Assembly: GCA_946413525.1 (NCBI GenBank)
Contig: CAMKKZ010000022.1
Coordinates: forward strand, 1-59,796
Direction of reading: 5' to 3'
Source: an uncultured Oribacterium sp.
GTDB taxonomy: Bacteria; Bacillota; Clostridia; Lachnospirales; Lachnospiraceae
Length of the DNA stretch: 59,796 nt
Under the pieces are notes generated by a model that did not search any database, was not told the origin of the DNA, and saw only the letters and a program-made list of their open reading frames with translations. The position numbers were made by a program, and so were the translations under genes. Below, one piece after another: positions 8,796-16,680 of this stretch. Position 1 is the first letter of the stretch, and each line of letters starts with the position of its first letter.

Positions 8796-10166
8796 CTACA
8801 TACGCCCAATAATCATTTCATTCATTTTGTCATAGCTGTCCCATACGTCTGATGGGATCGGGCAGCTCAAAAAGCCAAAGAGGGAGCGTATCTGCTGCAT
8901 GATTTTGTTTGTGGAAAGTCCAGTCAGGTCATATATTTTGTCCTCGTTAAATGAATCCAGCTCGTGAGCGGCCAGGTTGCGAACCTTTATTTCCACATTT
9001 CTCAGGTTCGAAACGATACTGATCATCCCCTGATCCATGCAAAACTCATCAACAAGAACTTTAAGATGGTCAGAGGATACGTCCTTGTTCCTGAACCCGT
9101 CTTCCCCATAATGGCTGTCAAGCGCCGCAAGTGCCCTCTGCCCGATGTCGTCCTGGCCGAATTTCTCCCGGCTCCAGCGCCTTGCCACATGCTGATGATA
9201 TTTCACCTTTTTCTCGTACTGCTTCTTGCTGTCCGGATCACAGTAGTCATCCACCTTGAAACCGCACCTTGATTCAAGGACCATTTCAAAAAGGTCTACT
9301 ATCAAAGGGGTAAGGGCCCGAAGGAAGTCGGCATACTCATGTTTTCGAAGCTTTATCTCAAGGATCAGGGCATATTCCAACTGCCTCCCCGGAATCCTTT
9401 TCTTTACGGGAAGGCAGACGCAGCCCGTTTTCCCCTCCAGGCTCCGAGCCTCATCAAGGTCAAATCCCAGCCTGGCTTCCGCCATTTTGATCAGATCAAT
9501 GTAGGCCGCGCTTTTCCCTGAGGGTAATGTCGATGCCACCTGCATGGCAGCGCGGTAATCATAGGCCCTGATATGCATCTTGATGATTTCCTCTTTTTTC
9601 ATCAGGGCAAGAGATGGAAGGGTGATTTCGACGCATCTGTTTTTCGCGTCAGGGCGGTTGTCCTCATCACATTCCCACATGAGGACCGGATCATACCCGC
9701 TGTTGTCATGTATGTTCATAGATTTTGTGGGCGTGGTGACCTGTATGAGCCTGCATGGGTATTCGGAAATCGTCTTCATGACCGCGAGCGCGCTCTTCAT
9801 GGCCGGCGTCCCGGACGCGATATTCAGGATCAGGGTATCCGTCCCATCCATCTCCCCCGTCATGATTCTATTGATAATGACGGAAAATTCCGTATAAAAG
9901 AAGTCATAATCCTGGACATCCACCAAATCCGGCCTCTCAATAAGTTCCACTTCAAAAGTCCGTTCCTGCAGCTTCATCAGTTCATTCAGACAATAAGTGT
10001 AGCGATGATCCGCCCTCTCATAATCCACCATTTCTTTGGAGAGATACAGAAAAACCTTGTCCGGTTTTAGAAACCTGCATATGTGCAGCATAGATCCGTC
10101 CCTGCAGTTCGTTTGCGAAATCGGATCCGTGCCACCCAGTGGGGAAAATAAAAAAGTTTTGTTCAT
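8796..10166 (-). CDS. csm6: Csm6, CARF-HEPN ribonuclease activated by cyclic oligoadenylate
   Basis: Csm6 binds cyclic oligoadenylate made by Csm1 through an N-terminal CARF domain and then cuts RNA with a C-terminal HEPN domain. The CARF part (about 1-170) shows FLFSPLGGTDPIS and the ligand-loop motif NIASGTPAMKSAL. The HEPN part carries VRNLAAH near residues 395-400, an intact R-x4-H motif. Length 456 fits the family. It lies downstream of the broken type III cas1-cas2 genes and is separated from them by repeats, but is itself intact. An AGG-containing ribosome binding site precedes the ATG. Confidence 0.93.
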   Translation of the reverse strand: MNKTFLFSPLGGTDPISQTNCRDGSMLHICRFLKPDKVFLYLSKEMVDYERADHRYTYCLNELMKLQERTFEVELIERPDLVDVQDYDFFYTEFSVIINRIMTGEMDGTDTLILNIASGTPAMKSALAVMKTISEYPCRLIQVTTPTKSMNIHDNSGYDPVLMWECDEDNRPDAKNRCVEITLPSLALMKKEEIIKMHIRAYDYRAAMQVASTLPSGKSAAYIDLIKMAEARLGFDLDEARSLEGKTGCVCLPVKKRIPGRQLEYALILEIKLRKHEYADFLRALTPLIVDLFEMVLESRCGFKVDDYCDPDSKKQYEKKVKYHQHVARRWSREKFGQDDIGQRALAALDSHYGEDGFRNKDVSSDHLKVLVDEFCMDQGMISIVSNLRNVEIKVRNLAAHELDSFNEDKIYDLTGLSTNKIMQQIRSLFGFLSCPIPSDVWDSYDKMNEMIIGRM

Positions 10167-10287
10167 AGTCCTGCACCTTTCCTTTGATTCGATTCGATCT
10201 ATTTTGCCACTAAAGTTATAGCAGCATATTTATTCGCAATTAAGCCATCCTCGTCCCTGTCCCCTTTGGCCGGTTTTTACATTAAGC

Positions 10288-10357
10288 CCATCTATCAAAG
10301 TGGGGGGTGCCGCTCTGAATTCTGACATAGCGAACCGCTTGCGGGGCAAATCGGCTC
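10288..10357 (+). repeat. Interspersed ~70-bp repeat, copy 1
   Basis: The segment starting CATCTATCAAAGTGG and containing CTGACATAGCGAACCGC, GGGGCAAA and GGCTC closely matches copies at 24421-24558 (opposite strand, tandem pair) and 52847-52918 (inside coaX). A shorter piece of the same end is at 29142-29160. It codes for nothing recognisable here. Confidence 0.8.
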
Positions 10358-10394
10358 CCATGATGCTTATCATTATTTCCCAATGCTGGGGACG

Positions 10395-10532
10395 GTATAT
10401 GTCAAATGACAATAACAGGCTCAAACCTGATCGGAGCATCCCGGAGGCGAGGAAGCTGCTCCATATTTCGCAACATACGCCGCATCTGCTGAGAAGCATC
10501 CCGGAGGCGAAGAAACTGCATTGCAATATACG
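10395..10532. repeat. Degenerate duplication of the cas2 3' end and 60-bp repeat
   Basis: The 3' end of the type III cas2 (about 10530-10555, including its stop) recurs in diverged form near 10396-10425: both read, on the minus strand, AGGTTTGAG-x-TGTTATTGT-ATTT(A/G)A. Between them GCATCCCGGAGGCGA occurs twice, at 10436 and 10496, 60 bases apart. Together with the interspersed repeat this fills the csm6-cas2 gap; no gene was found. Confidence 0.7.
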
Positions 10533-11019
10533 TTAAATTACAATAACATCCTCAAACCTCTCGTAATCCTGTTCACCAAACGTCAGGATTTCCTCATAGC
10601 CATACAGTTTATAAATACGCAGGTTTTTCCGCAGCACGAGGAATGCTGCGGAAAAATCTGAACAAAACATGCCTGAAGGCAGATTTTGTTCAGACGCATC
10701 CCACAGGGATGCGCCAAATACGGTATAAACTATGCTTGATGCATAAGTTTATACCTACATTGTCCTCATCCTTCAATATTTTCCTGATGTCCTCAAGAAG
10801 CCGTTGATACTGCTTTTTGTTAAGGCGTGCCTCAAAGGCCGACTTCTGAACCCTTATGCCATATCCCGATAAAACCCTGGCCATTTTTACCCGCTGCTTA
10901 TCAGAAATAATGTCGTAGATGACAAGGATGATATATTTCCTTTCTGAATAAAGGTCATCCTCGCTTCCTTCGGAATCGGCCAGCCATTCATTTTCAAAGG
11001 ATTCATTGTTTTCCAACAT
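10533..11019 (-). pseudogene. cas2: Type III-A cas2, interrupted by a hairpin element
   Basis: The first part encodes a Cas2 with an acidic N-terminal tail followed by YIILVIYDIISDKQRVKMA and GIRVQKSAFEARLNKKQYQ. After KDEDNV the frame runs into the element at 10620-10755 and stops in it, making a 109-residue product with a foreign 21-residue tail. Beyond the element, in another frame, lies the true C-terminus, RIYKLYGYEEILTFGEQDYE and so on, ending at a TAA at 10533-10535. The insertion removes the last core strand, so the product is almost certainly non-functional as Cas2. GGGAGG lies upstream of the ATG. Confidence 0.92.
10620..10755. mobile_element. ~136-bp multi-hairpin element inside cas2
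   Basis: The segment consists of four consecutive hairpins: a TTTTTCCGCAGC stem (10624-10657), a TCTGAACAAAA stem (10659-10695), a GCATCCC stem (about 10696-10712) and a GGTATAAACT stem (10720-10755). Between the last two lies CGCCAAATACGG. That 12-mer and the following TATGC-TGATGC pattern recur in an element at 27436-27521. The boundaries are set by where Cas2 coding stops and resumes, and may be off by a few bases. No target duplication was found. Confidence 0.75.
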
Positions 11020-11047
11020 GACTGTGACATCCTCCCATAGTACGAAA

Positions 11048-12054
11048 TCATCTTACCCGGATCGGTTTGTAGACAGATAGATCCCCCTGGTCTATCCCCT
11101 GCGCGAGCATTTTCACCTGCCACCAGATTCCGTGACGGAAGCTCGTGGGGTGTTCCAGATATTCAAGATAATTCATTTTCGAAGCCATTTTCTGTTCCAG
11201 CTTGTTCACGAGGATTCGTACCCCCTGTGTGGAGATTATTACCGCCCCTGTCTCCTCATCCGTGGAAAACATATCATTTTTTATTTCATGACCCTGGACA
11301 AGACTCATCACGGTCGAATCGACAATGATTGCCCTCCACTCCTCTAAAAGGTCGCTGACCATCGCCGGATGATGCTCCTTCAGGCTGTGTACGAAGCTGA
11401 TATAGGGATTGACGCTGCGGTTTTCCAATTCCGCGTATATTTCAAAAAGACAATAGTATATCCGAGGCTGAGAAGGGAATTGAAAGGATCCTTCGGTGGG
11501 CGTCTGCTCCTTCCTGAAAAACGAAAGCCTTCATCCACCAGCTTAGACAATCCGCTGAAATAATAACGCGCAGCCAGCCCCTCATGACCCATTATCTCTT
11601 CTACCGTCTCCGCATCCTTAAGTTTCCTTTCGCATACGGTCATATGGAAGATTTCGTCTTCGAGGCTGACTCCCTGCGCATTCCTCAGATATCGGCGCAG
11701 GAGGACGATCTGATTGTGAATTTTTGCGCTCAGGGTTAAACGTGCAAATAATAGACGATGCTCCATGTCATCGCTCATATAAACCTGCTTCTTGAAGCGT
11801 TCCACGTTTGGATGAGCCGTGGAATGGAGTCTTCCGAAATATCGTCCCCGGGTAGAGAGGAAAGACATGCTGATTCCCTTTTCAAGAATCCTTTTCTGGG
11901 CTCCGTAGGTCACCTGCACATTCCCGAACACCATGATGGATTCAACGATTTCCTCCGGCACTTCCCTGATCAAATCGTTTTTGCACTCAATAATGAATCT
12001 TCCTCCGCTTGTGGATATCTTTGCACCTTGTTCCGTTACATACAAACAAGACAA
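11048..12054 (-). pseudogene. cas1: Type III-A cas1 with a -1 frameshift
   Basis: Two overlapping frames together encode a full Cas1. The first, from about 12054, runs through SCLYVTEQGAKIS, the catalytic GHEGLAARYYF and FNSLLSLGYTIV. The second continues with EIYAELENRSVNPYISFVHS, the conserved HHPAMVSDLLEEWRAIIVDS and the C-terminus. They meet at a T5 run (A5 on the plus strand, 11444-11448); one extra T would restore the frame. TTG at 12054 with a GGGGG upstream is a better start than the ATG at 12105, which lies within the terminal CRISPR repeat. A sequencing error in the homopolymer is possible, but the neighbouring broken cas2 favours true decay. Confidence 0.88.
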
Positions 12055-12102
12055 TCGTGACCCCCTTTCTTTGGGCTCATATTTCAATGAGTGGTTTGAA
12101 TT

Positions 12103-12568
12103 CATTCCGTCCCCTTGCGGGGTGATGGTTTTCTAAACCGTATGGGGCCTCGAAGTTAACCCAAACATTCGTCCGTTTCCGTCCCCTTGCGGGGTGATGG
12201 TTTTCTAAACACGGCGCTAAAACGGTTACTTTACGTATCTGGAAGTTTCCGTCCCCTTGCGGGGTAATGGTTTTCTAAACTTAAGGGAGTTCTACTCCTA
12301 CGGGCTTGTCTGGCAAAAAGTTTCCGTCCCCTTGCGGGGTGATGGTTTTCTAAACTTATATGATGTTTCCTATGACGTAAACATCAAACATAGTTTCCGT
12401 CCCCTTGCGGGGTGATGGTTTTCTAAACGAGTCTATGGAAAAATTCTTGAAGTATACAGAGCTGTTTCCGTCCCCTTGCGGGGTGATGGTTTTCTAAACC
12501 GAAAAGATCTTCGGAGAGGTGGAGGAGGATGGGTTTCCGTCCCCTTGCGGGGTGATGGTTTTCTAAAC
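12103..12568 (-). CRISPR. Type III-A CRISPR array, seven repeats
   Basis: A 36-bp repeat starts at 12103, 12175, 12245, 12320, 12393, 12464 and 12533, with six spacers of 33-39 bp. On the minus strand the repeat begins GTTTAGAAAACCATCACCCC and ends ACGGAAAC, the type III 8-nt crRNA handle as in the Streptococcus thermophilus Csm system. The repeat at 12103 has lost its outer bases, the usual sign of the leader-distal end, and the copy at 12245 has one substitution. Transcription therefore runs leftward from 12569-12702, in the same direction as csm1-5. Confidence 0.96.
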
Positions 12569-12702
12569 CCTATCCGATTTTAGGCCTGTGGTATAAGGCT
12601 TTTCGAGGTGGTTTGCGGCTGAAAGGAAAAATCGGTCATTTTTTTGTCTTTTTTTCGTTTCCGCCGCAAACCCTGCGTATGCAAAGATTTGTTTCGATAT
12701 AT
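12569..12702 (-). promoter_or_regulatory. Probable leader of the type III array
   Basis: This gap between csm5 and the intact end of the array contains T-rich runs enclosed by inverted arms, GGTTTGCGGC (about 12610-12619) and GCCGCAAACC (about 12662-12671). The position opposite the degenerate terminal repeat argues for the leader. No promoter boxes were assigned. Confidence 0.5.
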
Positions 12703-13887
12703 TTAAGCATAATAATGCAATACCCGGCATTCGCCCATCTGGTAGAGCCTGCCATTATATCTGGTGCATTTCAGGACGTGGGGCGAGATGCCCTTGCGCG
12801 GGTCATTTTGGTGGTTATGTTCCTTTTGGTGGCGGGGCGAAAGTGTCTGATTGGTAATTTTAGACACTGTCTCCACAGCTTCCTTGCCCTCCAGGATGCC
12901 GTAAATGATGGTTTTTGAAACGTAGCCTGTCCCGCCCCCAAGGAAAAATGTTGTGTATTTATCACCAGTAGGAGGCACAGCAGTAAAGTGGCTGGAAAAA
13001 ACATCCCGGTAATTCCTATCAAATGATTTGATAGCATCTACAATGTCCGGCAACGTATACCTGCAAATCCGGGTATCAATTCGGATTGGAATTTTGATCT
13101 TCACGCCCGGCCTGATCGCTTCCCGCTGAACGTTCAATAGCCTCTCCTCACCGTCAAGATTCAGATCGATCTTTTCGCAGATGCACATATCGTCCCAGGA
13201 AAGCGGCCTGCTGTCTCCGACCAAAAAGCCTCGAAGGATGTCGTTTTTCTGATCGCTGAGGTTTTTCCCGGGACGTTCGTCCTTTCTTTGAGGCTCGAAC
13301 ATTTCTTTATGCATAGATTCGACATCCGCCCTGGAATCCTGCTCTTTCAGGAATTTGTCCCTGCGTTTCCGGCGGGGATCCGGATCATCGACCTCCCTGA
13401 TGATCTCCTTCCCAAGTTCCCGGGCGCCCTCTCGGTTTTTGAGATAATGCTCCGTTTCAAGCACGGTGCGGAGCATCCCCTTGAAACCGGATGCTGGGAC
13501 ATAGGGGAGTCCCCTTTCATTTCGCGCAAAGAGACTGATGTCCTTTATGCTCCGATAATTCATTTTTGAATCCGCAAACGTCAGAACCTCATCGGACCAG
13601 GTTCTGTATTCTCTTTCGGGAATTCGGTTCCTGTGCATAAAATCAACAAGTTCAGGACCGCCCCGTCCCCCTCTGTTATCCACGGGCGTAAGGAGGTATT
13701 CCTCAAATTCCTTTTCGAGACCAAGCCTGCAGATGCGGTCAAAAACCTTACCCATCTGGAGGATTTCGATTTTCCCTTTTTCCGCATCATACAGGTATTC
13801 CTTCTTGCTCGCGGCCTGCCCACATCCAATATAGACCGGCGCAAGCGTAATGAATTCAATAATTCCACGTTTGATATAATCTTCCAT
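12703..13887 (-). CDS. csm5: Csm5, type III-A RAMP subunit
   Basis: Csm5 caps the 3' end of the crRNA in the Csm complex and helps its maturation. RAMP features are visible: FITLAPVYIGCG at the N-terminus, LPYVPASGFKGMLRTVLE at 125-145, the glycine-rich FFLGGGTGYVSKT near 320-332 and the C-terminal SPHVLKCTRYNGRLYQMG. Length 394 is normal. A highly charged, Arg/Asp-rich segment (about 165-215) looks like an expanded loop. AAAAGGAAC precedes the ATG. Confidence 0.93.
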   Translation of the reverse strand: MEDYIKRGIIEFITLAPVYIGCGQAASKKEYLYDAEKGKIEILQMGKVFDRICRLGLEKEFEEYLLTPVDNRGGRGGPELVDFMHRNRIPEREYRTWSDEVLTFADSKMNYRSIKDISLFARNERGLPYVPASGFKGMLRTVLETEHYLKNREGARELGKEIIREVDDPDPRRKRRDKFLKEQDSRADVESMHKEMFEPQRKDERPGKNLSDQKNDILRGFLVGDSRPLSWDDMCICEKIDLNLDGEERLLNVQREAIRPGVKIKIPIRIDTRICRYTLPDIVDAIKSFDRNYRDVFSSHFTAVPPTGDKYTTFFLGGGTGYVSKTIIYGILEGKEAVETVSKITNQTLSPRHQKEHNHQNDPRKGISPHVLKCTRYNGRLYQMGECRVLHYYA

Positions 13888-13919
13888 TTATGTTCCTTTT
13901 ACCTGTCAGAGTTTTTCTT

Positions 13920-14020
13920 CAGGATATCGTTATGTCACTTGTGCACTGGTCCTGGAGCCTGCCGAGGCGATCGTGGAGGCATCAGTATTTTTTCAGGGTA
14001 TTGTTATGTCACTTGTGCAC
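13920..14020. repeat. 74-bp tandem duplication between csm5 and csm4
   Basis: CAGGATATCGTTATGTCACT at 13920 recurs, with three changes near its start, at 13994; the matching part is 27 bases. The rest of the unit has diverged. It lies in the 302-base gap between csm5 and csm4, which holds no gene. Confidence 0.75.
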
Positions 14021-14048
14021 CCTTTTGAAAATTGTCGCGTTGCTGTCC

Positions 14049-14224
14049 GTCAGGATATGGCCAGAAGCAATGTTTTCCTGTAATCAGGTCTGGTCTTTCG
14101 GTAATTGTTGTCTTTAAGGTCAGGATACGGCCGGAAGCATTGGCTTTCCATAACTTTCCTTTATAGCTTCTTCAAGCGACTTGCAATAGTCAGGATACGG
14201 CCAGAAGCATCGGCTTTCCATAAC
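14049..14224. repeat. 70-bp tandem repeat carrying the csm4 3' end and stop
   Basis: GTCAGGATA(C/T)GGCC(A/G)GAAGCA occurs at 14049, 14119 and 14189, exactly 70 bases apart. The copy at 14189 contains the last codons and TGA stop of csm4 on the minus strand; the downstream copies are non-coding repetitions of that gene end, increasingly diverged with distance. Confidence 0.92.
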
Positions 14225-15119
14225 GGTAGACGGGATGGCCGCCTCCTTCGCCGACATCAAATATCCCGCCCGAAAAGCGCCCGGAAAAGACGGAACCGGC
14301 TGACAGCATGTACAGATCCTTCTTTTTCCGGAATGAATCCGCATAGGAACCAGAAGCAATCCAGCCGCTTCTTTTCACCGAGAGATAATCCGCATTGGAT
14401 ATTACATCGTCCAGCTCCTCATCAGTGGGAAGGCAGACCGAGAGGGACATGTATTTTTCCGAATCGGACTTCAGAAGCCTCTTTAAAATTGACTCCTCCA
14501 TATCAGCCTCCGTCAGCTCAAACCTTCCGTAACCGGCAGAGCGCTTCCCTCCTATTCCCGCATAGGAAAGACTATTCATCAGTTCCGTAAATATACCACA
14601 GGTCTCATCGTCCCCATATCCCATGCAAAGATACAGCCCGCTCCCGGGGCGAAAACGTCTCACTGCAACAGCATAAGGGCGTGTAATCTCATGCTCCGGC
14701 ACAGTGACTTTCTCAAGAAGCGCTGAATGGCTGCATCCATCATGAAAGCGTTTTGCTTCCCCTGCAATATCAAGCTTCCCCTGCAGGTAGATATCCAGCT
14801 TGTCCGCCGGGATGTAGCGGAGCTTCTTAAGGGCCTTCTTGATCACGGAATTCACTTCTCCATCACCCCTGACCTCCATCACCGGCTTGGGAACATATAA
14901 TGTCTCCCCGATATATGGCAGCCCGTCGGAAAGCAGGAGCCTGCCGGAAAAAGCGCTGTCAAGCAGCCTCTCCAGCATGCCCCCTCCCCAGGCTGCCGCC
15001 TCGGTACAGAGTGCGGCAAAAACCGAATCGGCCATCAGTACGTCCGACGACGTGGCGAGGCCTCCCTCCCCAAAATGAACGGCACTCGTAAAATTCATTT
15101 TATATATTTTGAATTTCAT
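14190..15119 (-). CDS. csm4: Csm4, type III-A RAMP subunit
   Basis: Csm4 holds the 5' handle of the crRNA and contacts Csm1. The sequence shows FKIYKMNFTSAVHFGEGG, SDVLMADSVFAALCTEAA, the glycine loop YAGIGGKRSAGYGRFEL near 195-212 and the C-terminal GGGHPVYRYGKPMLLAVS, all typical of Csm4. Length 309 is normal. An AAGGGG precedes the ATG. The 205 bases between it and csm3 contain no gene or clear signal. Its final codons are tandemly repeated beyond the stop. Confidence 0.94.
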   Translation of the reverse strand: MKFKIYKMNFTSAVHFGEGGLATSSDVLMADSVFAALCTEAAAWGGGMLERLLDSAFSGRLLLSDGLPYIGETLYVPKPVMEVRGDGEVNSVIKKALKKLRYIPADKLDIYLQGKLDIAGEAKRFHDGCSHSALLEKVTVPEHEITRPYAVAVRRFRPGSGLYLCMGYGDDETCGIFTELMNSLSYAGIGGKRSAGYGRFELTEADMEESILKRLLKSDSEKYMSLSVCLPTDEELDDVISNADYLSVKRSGWIASGSYADSFRKKKDLYMLSAGSVFSGRFSGGIFDVGEGGGHPVYRYGKPMLLAVS

Positions 15120-15324
15120 GCAGCCCCTTCTTTCTCAATTGCCACCATTTCCAGGCTTAACCTTTGTCTGCTCTGAACTCCTGCGCAGCAAAACGCCGCG
15201 TATATAAGAAGCTTTGGTGTAGGAAAAACACTTCCGTCGCTTGCCTGCAGATCATCCGTCAGATGATTACAACAAAAGCAGCCTTGATGTTGGAAATGCT
15301 TCCCACGCCGGAGGACAAGCGGGC

Positions 15325-16017
15325 TCATGCGAGTTTTTCCTCTGCCAGTAAGGCCTTGCACCTGTCCAGAATCTCAGGATCGCATTCACCGCATACACAT
15401 TTGATCTCCAGACCCGAGAAAGAAATCCTCCCGTATCCGCGGGATCCATGCCCGCCAAGGTAATCGTAGGTCAGGAGCTTCAATCCCTTGCAGATCGTCT
15501 CAAAATCCTCTATCATCTCGTCCTTATTTACCACATTGTATATAAGGTTCAGGTCGAACTGCGACCCGGCCACGGAGCGCTCGATCTGCCTGGGATTTGC
15601 CACGGCAGTCAGGCGGTTAATCGTATTTTCAAATTTCACTTCTGTTGTGGGGACACCGATTTCCGTCAGTTCCTCCTTATTCGCAAGAAACATATCCGAG
15701 AATTGGAGCCTTGCCGGGAAAGCCATCTGCTGCCCGCCGTCTCCTGACTTCCCATCCTGCATATAACCGAACAGGCGGCGCACCCGTTCCGGATCCGAAT
15801 TATGCGCCGGGAGCTTCGTGGAATCCGCGTACTGCCTGGCCAGAAGGGAACGCATCTTCCCCTTCAGGCTCGACCCGGGGATCATCGGATCATCCGTCTG
15901 GATGTCCCGGATCACCGGGGAATCAAGTGCCCCGATCGCCGAGAACCCGGACGTGCCCCCGATATGCATACCTGTCCTGGAAATGATTTTTCCGGAAATC
16001 ATGATTTTCGCCAGCAT
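15325..16017 (-). CDS. csm3: Csm3, crRNA backbone and target-RNA nuclease
   Basis: Csm3 forms the backbone of the Csm complex and cuts target RNA every six nucleotides. The catalytic Asp is present in GALDSPVIRD near residue 34, and the RAMP motifs IPGSSLKGKMRSLLARQY and YLGGHGSRGYGRI are intact. I start at the Met at 16017, eight bases after a GGAGGTG, rather than the ATG at 16038; this gives 230 residues. RNA cleavage by this subunit should be functional. Confidence 0.95.
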   Translation of the reverse strand: MLAKIMISGKIISRTGMHIGGTSGFSAIGALDSPVIRDIQTDDPMIPGSSLKGKMRSLLARQYADSTKLPAHNSDPERVRRLFGYMQDGKSGDGGQQMAFPARLQFSDMFLANKEELTEIGVPTTEVKFENTINRLTAVANPRQIERSVAGSQFDLNLIYNVVNKDEMIEDFETICKGLKLLTYDYLGGHGSRGYGRISFSGLEIKCVCGECDPEILDRCKALLAEEKLA

Positions 16018-16083
16018 CCTGTTCACCTCCACTATCATTCTGACATTTGTCTATCTGTAATATGCTATTGACCATTGAATCAT

Positions 16084-16680
16084 TCATTCCTTTCCACCGT
16101 AATAACGGTGGTACGCCACCAGTGCCTCCATATATCTGCAGAACAATAGAAACCTTTCCTTGCTGTTCCCGATATCCTGGATATGAGAGAAAATGTCTGC
16201 TTCATAGACAAAGCTTTTTACCTTTGTGTCCCGCCCTGCCTCATAGGCGAAATGCAGACGGATATACTGGATCCTGCTCTGCTCCTCCTCGCTGAGAGTC
16301 TCCTTCCTCTCCCTGCGCACCTCATCATACAGGGATGTGATCATGGACAGCAGGTTCCGGATCTTGGAAGTTGAAAGCAGCCCGCTGTCCCTCCATTCCG
16401 CTTTTTTATCGGCCAATTTCCGGATAACTCCCTCGGCATCGTCCACATATTTCTTCCCGTCCAACGGCACATGCGTCCTCATGTCGACGTCGCCATTGTA
16501 CCCATCCTCGTTTCTATTATTCCGGTCACGATATCCGTCATTATTCTTAGTATTATTCCGACCATTATTCCTTTCATTATACTGATCATTATTTCGATAA
16601 CCGCTTCCGCCACTTGCGCTTCCTGACTTTTGCCCAAAGCCCCTGCTGTCGCTTCCCAAAGCATTCTCCTCCACGATCAT
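16084..16680 (-). CDS. csm2: Csm2 small subunit with Asn-rich N-terminal tail
   Basis: Csm2 is the helical small subunit lining the target-RNA channel. The conserved core starts near residue 68 and shows STSKIRNLLSMITSLYDE and HFAYEAGRDTKVKSFV. Csm2 is usually about 120-140 residues; here 198, because residues 20-65 form a low-complexity tail rich in Asn, Arg, Asp, Tyr and Gly, encoded by AAT-rich sequence. The start overlaps the csm1 stop by four bases (ATGA) behind a GGGGGGAGG. The tail is likely disordered; its role is unknown. Confidence 0.92.
   Translation of the reverse strand: MIVEENALGSDSRGFGQKSGSASGGSGYRNNDQYNERNNGRNNTKNNDGYRDRNNRNEDGYNGDVDMRTHVPLDGKKYVDDAEGVIRKLADKKAEWRDSGLLSTSKIRNLLSMITSLYDEVRRERKETLSEEEQSRIQYIRLHFAYEAGRDTKVKSFVYEADIFSHIQDIGNSKERFLLFCRYMEALVAYHRYYGGKE

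Noticed and set aside
10230..10526. 98- and 78-residue frames between csm6 and cas2
   Set aside because: Made of the interspersed repeat and the duplicated cas2 end; no start signal.
11380..12054. Programmed frameshifting in the type III cas1
   Set aside because: Only a short T5 run with no downstream stimulator was seen, and cas2 next to it is also broken; decay or a sequencing error is simpler.
1..12568. Spacers matching sequences within the window (self-targeting)
   Set aside because: Reading the fifteen spacers against the window by eye showed no match; a proper search was not possible.
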